From the NCBI RefSeq assembly GCF_028372415.1, contig NC_092872.1, forward strand, positions 549,379,205 through 549,443,204: a DNA stretch of 64,000 nt, read 5' to 3'. Every line of letters starts with the position of its first letter. Within the stretch, counting starts at the first letter, position 1. Source of the DNA: Notamacropus eugenii. Its lineage: Eukaryota > Chordata > Mammalia > Diprotodontia > Macropodidae. The position numbers and the translations under genes were made by a program. Shown here in pieces: positions 32,593 through 42,964 of the stretch. Under the pieces are notes generated by a model. The model was not told where the DNA came from and searched no databases. It saw only the letters and a program-made list of their open reading frames with translations.

Positions 32593-32614
32593 GAGAACGG
32601 AATTATTTGCCTGA

Positions 32615-32870
32615 TATTCAAGGCCTTCCATATTGGTGTCACCCCACTTTTCTAGATTTATCTCAAATTATTCCCCTCTGTAATCTCTATGGTTCAGTCA
32701 AACCAGGAATATATTCTGTACCCCGAGAATACATTGTTTTCCCACCTCCCACCTTTGCCATCACCCTCTGCCTATAATATCCTCCATATATCTCTCTTGA
32801 TCAGCTGAATTCCTACCCATCCCTTAAAGCCCTTTCTCCTCACACCTCACAAAACACTTTGTTTTGTAAC
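32615..32870 (+). mobile_element. L2 C-terminal coding/3'-UTR fragment
   Basis: caaggccttccatattggtg, then gaattcctacccatccctta and cacctcacaaaacactttg follow the sense L2 order. Confidence 0.6.
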
Positions 32871-33769
32871 CCTCGGATCCATTTGTCCCGAGTAATGGGG
32901 GCAGCAAAGATCTCCTCTGTCATTAGTGGACACGCTTCCATCTCTGTTTCAGTTTGTCCATAAATCCTGGGATACTTAGATGCTGGCTTGATGGTGTTAG
33001 CCAAGCTATGGGAACTCAGATAGGTGAGAAGCATCTTTGGTCATTGATGGAGGTGGGATGAGTCTTGTAGAAGAGATAAGAAACAGTTTCAAGTACAGGA
33101 TCAGAAGCTAGAGTCAAGGAGAAGATGGATGCAGAGTCAAGAAGGTTTCTTTCAGCTGCATCTAAATTCATGGCAGAATAGGTGAAGCAAAAGTGGAAGC
33201 AAAGCAAAAGGTCTTCAACTCCAAAAGTGTGTTGTTACTGTACTGAGAAGAGGCAGCATCAGTCTCCACTGTGCTTTTCTGGTTGTTGTTCTGAGAAGCG
33301 CAAAAGGAAGGTAAATACCACTTGCTGCATATACTCTAAGGTCCTAGCATCTTCTTGTGAGTGAACCTTTAATGGGCCCCTTCTCCTGCTGTGATAGAGA
33401 TGGGGCAGGGAGGACAGAGAGATTGGACTCCCAGCCTCGACTCCCTGGATGTTTGGGAGGTGGTAATTTGGGGAAATTGATGGTATGAATACTTGCTGCC
33501 TGGTTTTAACCCTATGGTATTGTTTGCCTGACCTTTGTTTTAAGTCAACATCCTTTCCCTTACTATGATGTCACATGTTGAATTTTGGTCTTGTGGACCA
33601 AATGGAGACTCATTTTTTTTCAAGTGGATTGCCTCAAGCAGGCTCCAGGAATCTGACTGAAACACTAGGATACAACACACATAATGACATGTAACATATA
33701 TTAATATTGCATATATAATAACCTTGCTTAATTTGTTGGATGTCTTAGCATCCGTTTTGACCCCTCCTT
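32871..33769. other. Unassigned; small cysteine-rich frame
   Basis: A 60-codon sense frame (33182-33364) has six cysteines in VCCYC, LCFSGCC and TCCIY blocks, but no signal peptide and no matching known cysteine framework. Treated as chance. Confidence 0.2.
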
Positions 33770-33890
33770 TTATAAGGTCCACGAGAGCAGAGACTGCTTC
33801 TTACTGAAATTTGTGTATATCTTCCCATGGCCCAGCACAGTGGTGCTTCTGCACATAGTAAGTGTTTGATAATTGAATGAATGAATGCTA
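33770..33890 (+). mobile_element. L2 3'-UTR fragment
   Basis: ataaggtccacgagagcaga, then ggcccagcacagtggtgctt and acatagtaagtgtttgataa. Confidence 0.7.
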
Positions 33891-34204
33891 TACTCTTTAT
33901 CACGGAGAATATCTTTGAAACCAAGCCTGAAAACATTGACTTGTTTCATCTAAAAAAAAAAGAGGAAACAATTGGCTTTTAAAAATTAAATTGTATTATA
34001 TTATTGAGATCTTAATAACCATCTACTCTAAGCTCTTCATTGTATGGTTCAGAAAAGAGATGTTCTGACTTGCTCCAGTCCATTCAAGTAAGAAGTAGTC
34101 AAATCCTTCAAGATTTGTACTTTTGTCCTCTGACTCCAAGTTTGGGCTTTTTTCCACAAATAAGGGGAGGAGGTTTTGAATAGGACCAATAAAAAAGTTG
34201 TTAA
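33891..34204. other. Unassigned
   Basis: Nothing recognised. Confidence 0.3.
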
Positions 34205-34320
34205 CTATCCTACATGAGGTCAGGGACAGTTTCACTTTTGTGTCTGCATCTGTAGTACTTAGTATAGTAACTTGCACATAGTAGGGGCTTAACACATGCT
34301 TGCGTATTAATGTGAATTGA
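34205..34320 (+). mobile_element. L2 3'-UTR fragment
   Basis: gaggtcagggacagtttcac, then cttgcacatagtaggggctt. Confidence 0.7.
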
Positions 34321-34563
34321 TGAGGCAGCTAGATGGCCTAATGGAGAGAGCACTGGCTCTGGAGTCAGGGAGACTTGAGTTTGAATCCTGCCTGAGACAT
34401 TTACTAGCTACCTGAGAAAGTCACTTACCTTCCTTCAGCCTCAGTTTCTTCATTTGTAAAATCATAAGAATAATAGTACCTACCTTAGAGAAATATGAAG
34501 AGAAAATATAAGTAAAATAAATTCTCTGACAGCCTTAAAGTGCTATCTAAATGTTAGCTATTC
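34321..34563 (+). mobile_element. Full-length marsupial CORE-SINE
   Basis: All parts in order: tRNA-like head (aggcagctagatggcctaat, gagagcactggctctggagt), gagtttgaatcctgcctgag, core (cagtttcttcatttgtaaaa), cacctaccttag-like block and tail (aaagtgctatctaaatgtta). It inserted directly after an L2 3' end. Confidence 0.88.
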
Positions 34564-35145
34564 TTTTTGATCGATTGAGTCAACATCAACTGTCCCAATC
34601 AGGATTTCAGTTTCTGAAGGTTGAGCACTGGTATCACTATGTGTCATTGAAGGAGCCTCATGGAGGCTATGCCCATCATGTTCTCACAGCAGGCGGTTAC
34701 CTCACACCACAGGACCAGCTAACAACCACCACTTATTCAGAAGGAAAAAAAATCAAACTTGGCTGTGTTAGAAGGGGGAATAAGGAAAGCTTTGTGCAGG
34801 GTGTGGTGGGAGTTGACTTTACCAGATGCCCAGTCACTTGCTTCCCCAGCAACAGCAGAGGAAACTTGAACACAAATACCAATGAGGGAATGAATGTTAG
34901 AGGTGTTTGGCAAGTAGGAGGGTATCTTGATTCCTAACAGTGTGCTGTGAGATCCAGAGAAACAATCTTCAAATACCCATTAAGCATATGTCAATCTTCC
35001 TCCCAGATCCATGTGGTCTGATGGACTAGAATCTATGGAAGCCAAAGTTAGCATGGCAAAAGAAGATCTACTGACAAGACCTATCTAATAGAATATAAGG
35101 AGAAGGCCTAACCCAGGTAAGGAAACTCCCTCTGCCAAGGGCAGG
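34564..35145. other. Unassigned; 128-codon open frame, unsupported
   Basis: The sense frame 34551-34937 begins inside the SINE tail, so its start is not a natural gene start. Downstream residues (for example VEHWYHYVSLKEPHGGYAHH) match no family I know. No splice acceptor with a polypyrimidine tract or poly(A) context is evident. Confidence 0.2.
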
Positions 35146-35288
35146 TAGGCACCTTCTCTGCAACTTTAGAGTCTTAGTTGCCTAAAGCAATAAGAGGTTA
35201 TGTGACCTGCCCAGGAAGTAACACAGCCAGTTTGTGTCAGAAATTGGATTTGAACCATGGTCTTCTCTTTCCATTATACCAAGCTATC
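35146..35288 (-). mobile_element. CORE-SINE/MIR fragment
   Basis: gtgacctgcccaggaagtaa, then attggatttgaaccatggtc. Confidence 0.65.
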
Positions 35289-35317
35289 TATGATATCTTA
35301 AGATGATAGTATTAGGA

Positions 35318-35520
35318 TATTATAGGAAAAGCTCTGGACCTGTCATCAGAAGACCTGAGCTTAACTCCTACCTCTCCAACTCACTTAGGCAGATCATTTT
35401 AGATGGGAGAATTTGAGATATGCAAGGCAGAAATCATCTTGTCTCATTTTATAGCTGAAGAAACTGAGGCCCTGTGAGGTAAAAAATTATTCATTCAAAG
35501 TCACACAATGAATTCCATTC
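35318..35520. mobile_element. Two facing CORE-SINE fragments
   Basis: Sense piece 35318-35402 (gctctggacctgtcatcaga, agacctgagcttaactccta), then antisense piece 35425-35520 (tctcattttatagctgaaga, aactgaggccctgtgaggta). Confidence 0.55.
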
Positions 35521-35561
35521 AACTACAAAAACATGGTTATTCATCAGAAGAGCTGCATAGA

Positions 35562-35648
35562 ATCTTAGAACTGGAATGGACTTTAGAGACCATCCAAACC
35601 AACTCCCTTATTTCACAGATGAGGAAGCTGAGGCCTTGAGAGATATAG
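35562..35648 (-). mobile_element. CORE-SINE/MIR fragment split by RTE-like LINE (part 1)
   Basis: atttcacagatgaggaagct and gaggccttgagagatat; the element continues at 36113 after the insertion. Confidence 0.65.
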
Positions 35649-36112
35649 CTGGTTGTTGTCCTTTGTTCTCAAAGAGGATGCAAATGATATCACTATGTTA
35701 GAGTCAAAATACAGTATGTCTGACTGTGGCTGATCAGACCAATATGAGCTCAGAAGACTCTACCACAGGTTGTTCACAAATAGTCCATATGAACATTTGG
35801 AAAGGAGATGTCTCTAAATTTGCAATCTCACATTTCTTTTGAGTTTCTGCAATTCTGTATTGCTCATAGAGCACAGCTCCTTCTTTGATAGGAGCATGTC
35901 ATGCTAGGCAGTCCTGTGTCAGTGTCTCCTATGTCATGCAATGGATTCAAAAGTTCTTCAGAGAGAACTTGAGAGTGTCCTCGTATCACTTCTTCTGACC
36001 ACTATGTGAGCATTTGCCTTGTGTGAGTTCTCCATAAAATAGTGTTTTAGGGAAACATATTTGGCATTTAAACAACATGGCCAACTCATCGAAGTTGCCC
36101 TCTCTGCAACAG
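35649..36112 (-). mobile_element. RTE-like LINE, C-terminal coding piece and 3' tail
   Basis: Begins with the same gttgttgtcctttgttctca terminus as 13787-14126 and runs further upstream, past the block around ctcataga(g) to a region whose antisense translation gives LFYGEL-like and KKRYED-like remnants (ttctccataaaatagtgttt, cgtatcacttcttctgacca). No frame is intact. It interrupts a CORE-SINE, so it is younger than that element. Confidence 0.6.
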
Positions 36113-36185
36113 AGGTACCATTACACAGTTAGTGAGTAGAAGATTTAGATTTGAATTTAGGTCTTCTGATTCCAAATGCAGTGAT
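36113..36185 (-). mobile_element. CORE-SINE/MIR fragment (part 2)
   Basis: accattacacagttagtgag, then gatttgaatttaggtcttct continue part 1. Confidence 0.6.
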
Positions 36186-36209
36186 CTTTCTGATGAAGGC
36201 TGGAAAGAT

Positions 36210-36895
36210 AGAGGAACCCCAAGACTGGAGTTCCCTGCATGGTGTGTCTGGAAAAGAATTCATGGACTCAAGCATTCTTGAGGTCAAGGTGATATATGTT
36301 TCAGCAGACAAGAATTCTTAGAGAACCTGCAACCTTAGATGGATATAGTTAAAGTTTATATAGATTATTCCATAGTAAAATGTGCCAAGTATGCTTACTA
36401 GGTAATTCAGGGCGGGATTAGGGAGTGGTTAAGGAGTGGTTAGTTCTTAAAGGAACAAGCACATTTAGTATCTACTTCACAGGTATTTTACCAAGAGTTC
36501 ATCAGGAAATAGCCCAAGGTGGGGGCTACATGGAGGTGTGGTTTTAGACCTGAAAGGTCACTAAATTAACTTATGGTCTGGACTAAGTAATACCCAGACT
36601 GCTCTCATCAATGTCTTGTTGGATAAGATAGATAGATAGATAGATATCCTAAGTCAAGGATACATATGATTGGTCCATGAGTAGTAAATGTCATTACGAC
36701 CCAGTATGCAGCCAGGACATGGATCGTTCAAACTAATAAATTCTATAGGTGCAGCAGGTTAATGTATCAGGAAGAGAGATCTAGGGCAGGCTGTCCTTGG
36801 GCTGGGGAGAAACTGACTGAGACAGGGTTTTGAAGTTAGGGAGAAATGTGATTTTAGAATTGGGGTCGAAGCACAGGTCCCCAAGCACCCCATCA
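36210..36895 (-). mobile_element. Solo LTR, antisense
   Basis: Read antisense, it begins tgatggggtgcttggggacc at 36895 and aligns with the sense LTR at 38740-39473: attctaaaatcacatttctc near the start and ccttgacctcaagaatgctt near the end. A TATA box is conserved (tttatata on this strand, 36355-36362). The AATAAA of the other copy is not conserved. A (GATA)n stretch at 36629-36647 lies inside. No internal retroviral region adjoins it. Confidence 0.75.
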
Positions 36896-37120
36896 TTTCC
36901 ATTATGTAACTCCCCCAGCTCTTCATTTGTAAAATGCAGGGATTTGACTGAATGCATACTTCTCATCTTGCCAACTAAATGATAAACCCCTGGAAGGCAG
37001 GGTCAATATCTTATATTCCCTACTGTGGCTTCCATATTGTTAGCATGTACAGATTTGTTTGATTGAACAAAATCAAATCTAAGGAGCCTTCCAGTTCTAA
37101 AAATCTCCATGATTCAATGA
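36896..37120 (+). mobile_element. CORE-SINE, L2 and CR1-tail fragments
   Basis: tcttcatttgtaaaatgcag (36919), an L2 3' block at 36978-37050 (aaacccctggaaggcagggt) and a CR1-like tail at 37079-37120 (aggagccttccagttctaaa). Confidence 0.55.
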
Positions 37121-37819
37121 TCGTGAATACCTGTTCAAGGATTACATACCTTCTATGCATTCTTAACCATAACACCAATGTAGAAGTCTTTATAAGATTG
37201 ACAAATGCATGTAAGCACACTCTGTGCTACATAAATACATTCTGTCACTTCAAAAGAAAAATCTAAGTTAAATTTGCATTGCATTGGAATTGGAATTGGA
37301 ATGCTTTGGAAGGTTTTAAGAAGAGTAAACTAGGAAAGAGCTCTTATTAAATAGAATGACTCAAAGCTGATTACTGGACACATTTGAATAATAAACGAAG
37401 GAATTTAAAACAAAGGTGATTGAGATAGATGATATCTTTCTCTCTTCCCATTCTTTTTCATGGAAGACCAATAAGAATCTTTACACTTAGACCCTTTCTT
37501 TAGCAGTTTGATGAAAGGGAAATCCCTAAAATGTATCTGAAGGGAAGCACATTAAATTGAAGTTACAAGAACTTTCTAACCCTAAGTCAAATAGAGGTTT
37601 GGAGAAGATACCAATGCTTTGGTGAATAGAAAGTTGAAGCTTAAAAAAAACAACCACATTTCTTGCAGGTGCTACTTAGTTGACTGACTTCTGTATTCCA
37701 AAAGAATTTGACTTGTTAGAGACAAGTCTCTCCTTTTGAAGCAGGGAAACTTATCAGTCAACTGAGAAAGACTTTGAGAATGTCATAATATTCCGTAGGA
37801 TAGAAAGAAAGTAAGGATT
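37121..37819. other. Unassigned
   Basis: Only a short (GGAATT)n run near 37287-37304 stands out. Confidence 0.3.
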
Positions 37820-38003
37820 TTTTCCCCTAGTCTAATAAGAGGTGCAATACTTAAAGATCATCTAGTCCTAACCTCTTTCATTTGAAACAGATGTAGAAAC
37901 AGGTAAAATCGATCTACCCAAGGTTACGTAGCTAGTGAGTGGCAGAAGGGGGACTTGAACCATGGTCTCCTAATTCTCAGTTTACTGTTCTCTGTCCACT
38001 ATG
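37820..38003 (-). mobile_element. CORE-SINE/MIR element
   Basis: gatcatctagtcctaacctc, then caaggttacgtagctagtga and gacttgaaccatggtctcct. Confidence 0.7.
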
Positions 38004-38225
38004 CCAGGGAACCTTAATCTTTGTGTGTCACCCATCCCTTTTGCAATCTGATGAAACCTACAAACCCATTCTGACTGTAACTTTTTTTGTTTGTATACAT
38101 AATCAAAGGAAATGCTAAATTTCAATTAGAGGTTAGCAAAAACAAATACATAATCTTTTTCCCAATTCAAGTTCATGGACCCCTTTAATCTATCAGGGGT
38201 CCATGGATCCCAGGTTAAGCAATAT
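38004..38225. mobile_element. Non-autonomous DNA transposon (hAT-like, tentative)
   Basis: The left cagggaaccttaatctttgt and right catggatcccaggttaagca ends are loosely inverted. Internal ttgtatacataatcaaagga resembles the element at 24405-24655. Confidence 0.45.
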
Positions 38226-38269
38226 ACCTTCTGTGATTGTTCTCCCTAAGGGCTGCATGATAGAATGAT

Positions 38270-38480
38270 AGAAATCACATAATAACAATAGCACATTTAT
38301 ATAGCACGTAAAGTTTTGCAATGTTCTTTCCTAACAGCTTTTGTGAGGTATGATCCCTATTTTACCAATGAGAAAACTGAAGCTCAGATATGTTCAGTGA
38401 CTTTCCTAGGGTGACAAAGCTAGTAATTATAAAAGCCAATACACAAACCAATAAAGTCTCCTTACTCCAGGTCCCACAAT
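38270..38480 (-). mobile_element. CORE-SINE/MIR element
   Basis: tttatatagcacgtaaagtt, then ccctattttaccaatgagaa and agtgactttcctagggtgac. Confidence 0.75.
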
Positions 38481-38739
38481 CTTGCCAGCATAGCACAAAG
38501 TTTCATCTTGCCTCTTAGCCAATTTTCATGTTGTTGTTGTTTTACTATAGGATTTTAATTATCAGGGGATTAGCACAGTGCTTGGCATGTTACTATGTTA
38601 AATTAAATTAAATGTTAGCTGCTGTTTTTATTATTTGTTCTTTTTAGATGTTTTCGAAAATTCACTCTCCCCCCATGTCCTTCATTATAACATCTGAACA
38701 TGCTTCCTTTTAAAGGTGTATCCATCTCTAACCTCTTTG
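38481..38739. other. Mostly unassigned, small L2 3' piece
   Basis: attagcacagtgcttggcat (38568-38587) is L2-like; the rest is unrecognised. Confidence 0.35.
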
Positions 38740-39473
38740 TGATGGGGTGCTTGGGTACATGTGTTTGGGCCCCAATTCTAAAATCACATTTCTCTTTAAA
38801 AATCACATTTCTTCCTAGCCTCAAAACACTATTCCAGACAGTTTCTCCCCAGCCCAAGGACACAGTCTGCCACAGCCACAACTGTTATCTCCCTTCCTGC
38901 TACAGCAGCCAGCTGCACCTATAGAACTTATTAGTCTGATCCAGCTGTGTACTGGCTGAACTGGCTATGCACTGGGTCATAAGGACACTTACTACTCACT
39001 AACCAATTATATGTATCCTAGACTTAGACATATGTATACTCCCTTACATTTATCTTGTCTAACAAGACATTCATGAGAGCAACCTGGTATTTCTGAGCCA
39101 GTCTTGACCACTAGTTGATTTAGTGACATTTCAGGCCTAAAATCATGCCTCCAGGTAGCCCCTATTTCCCAATGAATTTTGGGTAAAATACCTGCACAGT
39201 AGATACCAAAAGTGCATGTTCCTTTAAGAACTGACCACTCCTTAACCACTCTCTACTCCCACCCCAAAATACCTAGTTAGCATATTTGGCACACGCTGTA
39301 CTGTGGAATATCCTATATAAATTTTACCTATATCCCTTTAAGGTTTCAGGTTCCCTAAGAACTCTTACCCTCTAAAAAGTGTAATAAATCTTTACCTTGA
39401 CCTCAACAATGCTTGAGTCTGCAAATTCCTTCCAGGTGACTGCCCCAGTACCCTGGTCTTTGTGGGGGTCTCA
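38740..39473 (+). mobile_element. Solo LTR, sense
   Basis: It starts TG (tgatggggtgcttgggtaca) and ends near gtgggggtctca. TATA box tatataaa at 39314-39321, AATAAA poly(A) signal at 39383-39388 (about 65 bp downstream), then a U5-like ccttgacctcaacaatgctt. Spacing fits a U3-R-U5 order of about 730 bp. Sequence shared with 36210-36895 covers both ends. No primer-binding site or coding region follows, so it is a solo LTR left by recombination. TSD not resolved. Confidence 0.8.
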
Positions 39474-40164
39474 CCACCCCCCACTTTCAGTCCTCATCAT
39501 TTGTGCCTTATTCCAAGGCCTATCAAGTCAATCAAGGAGGATATTCAAGTACTGAAAACTTCCATAAGCTGTTTCATTTGCAAACTTTTCCTTTTAATTC
39601 AAAAATCTTATGAGCAACTGCAGAAAAAGTCACCAAAGGGAATTAATTCTGTTTTTTTAAGGCTAATATACATTCACTGTGCCTTCTTCTACTGGTACTA
39701 GAGAATTAAAAATTAAAAAGCAGCGGGGTTTTTTCCTCCCAGCCTGACCTTTCCATGATTACCTTGAAGGTAAATGTATTATCCTTCTGTTTTGCTGACG
39801 TGTTCTACTTTTCTGGAGTCACTATGCCTCTACATCTTTGTAACTATTGGTTGAAATAAAGGGACTCATTAGATTTAGAATAAGGAGAGACCCGTACAAT
39901 TATCCCTTCCAAATCCACAATCTGGGAAATCCCCATAAAATTTCTTGGCCCTCCCTTCATAACAGAGAAGTCTGAATTTTTGTAATTTTTTTTTCTTTTA
40001 TGTGGTATTTACAAATAAATGTAAAACTTGGGTTAAGTATTTGGTGATAGGCTCTGTGTCATCTGTTGGCCTTTGCATGTCATCTGAGGCTTCTGCAAAA
40101 CTCAAAAAAAATTCCCATTTAATTTCTTATGCTGACCTGAGATATATTGAAACCATGATGGGGA
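39474..40164. other. Unassigned
   Basis: Nothing recognised. Confidence 0.3.
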
Positions 40165-40265
40165 AAATCATGATGTGGAAGGAATAATTGTATTCAAATC
40201 CTGGTTCTAACACCTACTAGGAGGTGTGACCTTAAGTAAATCATTTATCCCATTCAACCTGTTAA
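40165..40265 (+). mobile_element. CORE-SINE/MIR fragment
   Basis: tattcaaatcctggttctaa, then ggtgtgaccttaagtaaatc. Confidence 0.6.
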
Positions 40266-40425
40266 AGGTATAATCTGACATATATCCTCTACATACTCAA
40301 ATTGGGGAGGGGTCAACAGGTTCAGACTAAGATTTAGTAGCCTAGTATTTTGCAAAGAAAGTTAGCCTGAGAGAGATGAAAGACTCTCAAGAATGAAATT
40401 CTGAAGGCAAACAAAAATTATCTCT
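40262..40425 (+). repeat. Degenerate local duplication, copy 1
   Basis: Shares cctagtattttgcaaagaaa, gttagcctgagagagatgaa and aagaatgaaattctgaaggc with copy 2 at 40715-40890 in the same orientation. Confidence 0.6.
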
Positions 40426-40479
40426 CTGAGCCTGAGTTTTCCCAACTAAAATAGAAAGTAGAAACACTTATAGAAAAGT

Positions 40480-40632
40480 TCAGTGGAAAACATACTAAAC
40501 CATGAGCCAGGCAAAGGTCTGAGCTCATAGTTCATCTCTGATGTTGACATGATTTGGCCATGGGCAAGTAACTTAACCTCTCAGTTAAACCTCACTTTCC
40601 TTATCTACAAAATAAGGGCCTTGGACGAATAC
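40480..40632 (+). mobile_element. CORE-SINE/MIR element
   Basis: ccatgagccaggcaaaggtc, then tgggcaagtaacttaacctc and ccttatctacaaaataaggg; it sits between the two duplication copies. Confidence 0.65.
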
Positions 40633-40714
40633 AAAAGAAATGGCTAAACTAACAATAATAGAAACCTTTAGGTAGAATGAACTGTCAAAGGGTCTGTGAT
40701 AGAAGGAAAAAAGT

Positions 40715-40890
40715 TAAATATGATATGACACACACCCCTGATTTGAGGAGAGTGGAAGTCAAAAGGTCCATGGAAAAGACTGGTTAGATCTATTTACCTA
40801 ATATTTTGCCAAGAAAGTTGACCTAGAAGAGTTGAAAACCTCTTTAAGAATGAAATTCTAAAGACACAGATAGAAATTAATCCAACAAAG
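40715..40890 (+). repeat. Degenerate local duplication, copy 2
   Basis: Partner of 40262-40425; shared blocks include cctaatattttgccaagaaa and aagaatgaaattctaaagac. Confidence 0.6.
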
Positions 40891-41804
40891 ATGAAAAGGG
40901 GGGATTTGACTAATGAAATCAATGTTGCTATGGAGGCAACTCTTCCAAAAATTCAGTTTTTAAAAAGATACATAGAAACAAAGGTGTAGGTAATGATGGA
41001 TGAATATTTTAAAATGGCATAGTTCTTTAAGAATGGTTTCAAGAGCATTAAATCCCCCAGTGAGGTGAGGCTGATGATAACACATGCTAACAACAAGAAG
41101 AAATGTCTTAACCCTATTGTTAGTGATAAGGAGGACAAAAAGAGAGGATTGATCTTGGAGGTATAGAGGATGAAGGAAATGGGATGCTAATAACGGCAGT
41201 TGAAAAGGTAGAATTATTGCATGCCAAGGAGAATGATCTTTGGGTTGGAAAAGGTGAGAACCAAATGATTAGTAAGGAGTGGAAATGAAAGATAAGAAAA
41301 GATCCAGTCCAAAAACATCTAATTGCCCATAGTGAGTACAAGCCAGTAGGTTAATGTGAGCTATATTCTAGGGTGCCAAAAGAGCTCAGCTTCTACTGGC
41401 GATCTTTGAAAGATCTTGGATTATTAGAGAAGTATTACAAGGTTGGAGAAGAACAAATGCTCCTATTTAAAAAAAAAAAGGGAAGAAGGGGAGTGTCTGC
41501 CAACTACTGACCCATAGTGAACTTGAATCTAGAACCTACAACATTCTAGAATGCAGGGGATGTTTTGTGAGAACTTATAGAATCCTCTCTACAATATACC
41601 TACCAAATATAAGCCAGGAATCTCAGGTGAGCAAGTTAGGGTAGGGGGCCTTCCAATTACAGTCTCAGGAAAGCAATTGAAAGTAGGCTATACAAGATAG
41701 TGTCACAGTTTTGCTGGTAACAATGATTGTCTTTTCCAACCATATTCTAAGAGAACCAGAGTGCTTTATAGCATTATTGAAGTACTTTTCATGTGCACTA
41801 AATG
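40891..41804 (+). other. Possible degenerate LINE region
   Basis: Around 41440-41500 the translation GWRRTNAPI followed by a KKGKKG block resembles the motif just upstream of the RT domain in CR1-class LINEs. The frames are broken; the remainder is unrecognised. Confidence 0.3.
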
Positions 41805-41940
41805 GGAAACAAGTCAGGGACTCAGTGTGATCCTGAACAAATCACTTAACCTTTTTCATTTTTCCTATTTGTAAAAGGACTAGCTGGCTTCCAGGGTCCC
41901 TTTCAACTCTTAAATCCCTGGGCCTTATGATACTCTGAAG
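41805..41940 (+). mobile_element. CORE-SINE with CR1-like tail
   Basis: gatcctgaacaaatcactta, then agctggcttccagggtccct and ttcaactcttaaatccctgg. Confidence 0.65.
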
Positions 41941-41999
41941 TTGCATGCTGATTGCAGCATTAAGTTCCTATTCCTAGCTACCTGATCTTGGACAACAGT

Positions 42000-42245
42000 A
42001 ATAACTGGCCATTGACTTAAAGGGCTTGTGAGGTGCTCTGCGTACATTGTCTCATTTGATCTTTACTATCAATCCTGTAAAAAGAGGTTCTCCAGACAGA
42101 ATTATCCTCCTTTTACAGACAAGGAAACTAAGATTGAGAGAAGTCACATAGATTTATCCATGGTCACACGGTTTGTGTCAGAGGCAGGATTCAAATCCAG
42201 GGCTCATCTGACTTTAGGTCCAGCATTCTGTCCACTACAAAATAC
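42000..42245 (-). mobile_element. CORE-SINE/MIR element, near full length
   Basis: ggtgctctgcgtacattgtc, then ccttttacagacaaggaaac and aggattcaaatccagggctc to gcattctgtccactaca. Confidence 0.8.
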
Positions 42246-42254
42246 TACCTCTAA

Positions 42255-42350
42255 GTGCTACTTTCTTTCTGTGGCCTTAAGTCTTCTCACTTTTGAAATG
42301 AAGGAGTTGAACTCAGTGTTCTTTAAGATCCTTTCCAACTCTGAGATTGG
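42255..42350 (+). mobile_element. CR1-like 3' tail
   Basis: aaggagttgaactcagtgtt, then taagatcctttccaactctg. Confidence 0.6.
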
Positions 42351-42669
42351 ATAAAAATCTCTGACATTTGTGTGCATAGCTCCCTTTGGTTTCATTTGGG
42401 GGAAAGGGGTATAAACTCTAGTTCACCTGCCTTTATGTTCCCTGAAATTGTGGAGAGCTCTAGAGATAGATGACATTGATCTCTTTTGTGGGACACAAAA
42501 CTTGGAGAAACAATTCAGACAGGAAAGGTCATTATGGATTTTTTTTCTGTCATGAGAGCTGTTTTGGGGTTCTATTGACCAGGACAGACCCAAGAAAATA
42601 TTTCTGAGTTCTTTCTCCTTATGACTAGAGGACAGTAACATGAACAGGAGGCAGAAGAGGATAAAGTAA
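42351..42669. other. Unassigned
   Basis: Nothing recognised. Confidence 0.3.
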
Positions 42670-42790
42670 ATTTCTATTTCTCCATGTGTATTAACTTCTA
42701 TGGACCTTAGTTTCCTAATCTGGAAAATGAGGGGGTTAAATTGGAAGAGGAGATCTTAGGTTCATTCCTAAGTCATTCCTAACACCCTTT
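42670..42790 (+). mobile_element. CORE-SINE/MIR 3' half
   Basis: ccttagtttcctaatctgga, then aaatgagggggttaaattgg. Confidence 0.6.
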
Positions 42791-42964
42791 TCATTCTTTG
42801 TTTCTATCATCACCACCAAAATAGAACTCACCACAGAACTGGTACTGAAAGCCATAGTGTTCCTGCGGTGCCAAAGACCCATGGACCAACCACCTTAATC
42901 AGATCTAACCAGCAATATAAACAAAACACCTCCTCAGGAGGAATGGGATTGGCACAATGTTTCA

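Noticed and set aside
33182..33364. Cysteine-rich 60-codon frame, considered as a defensin- or hepcidin-like peptide
   Set aside because: Cysteine spacing fits neither framework, there is no signal peptide, and no matching upstream exon is seen.
34551..34937. 128-codon sense frame
   Set aside because: It begins inside a CORE-SINE tail and shows no recognisable domain, promoter or splice context.
36210..39473. A complete provirus between the two LTRs
   Set aside because: The LTRs are in opposite orientation and no gag, pol or env-like frame lies between them.
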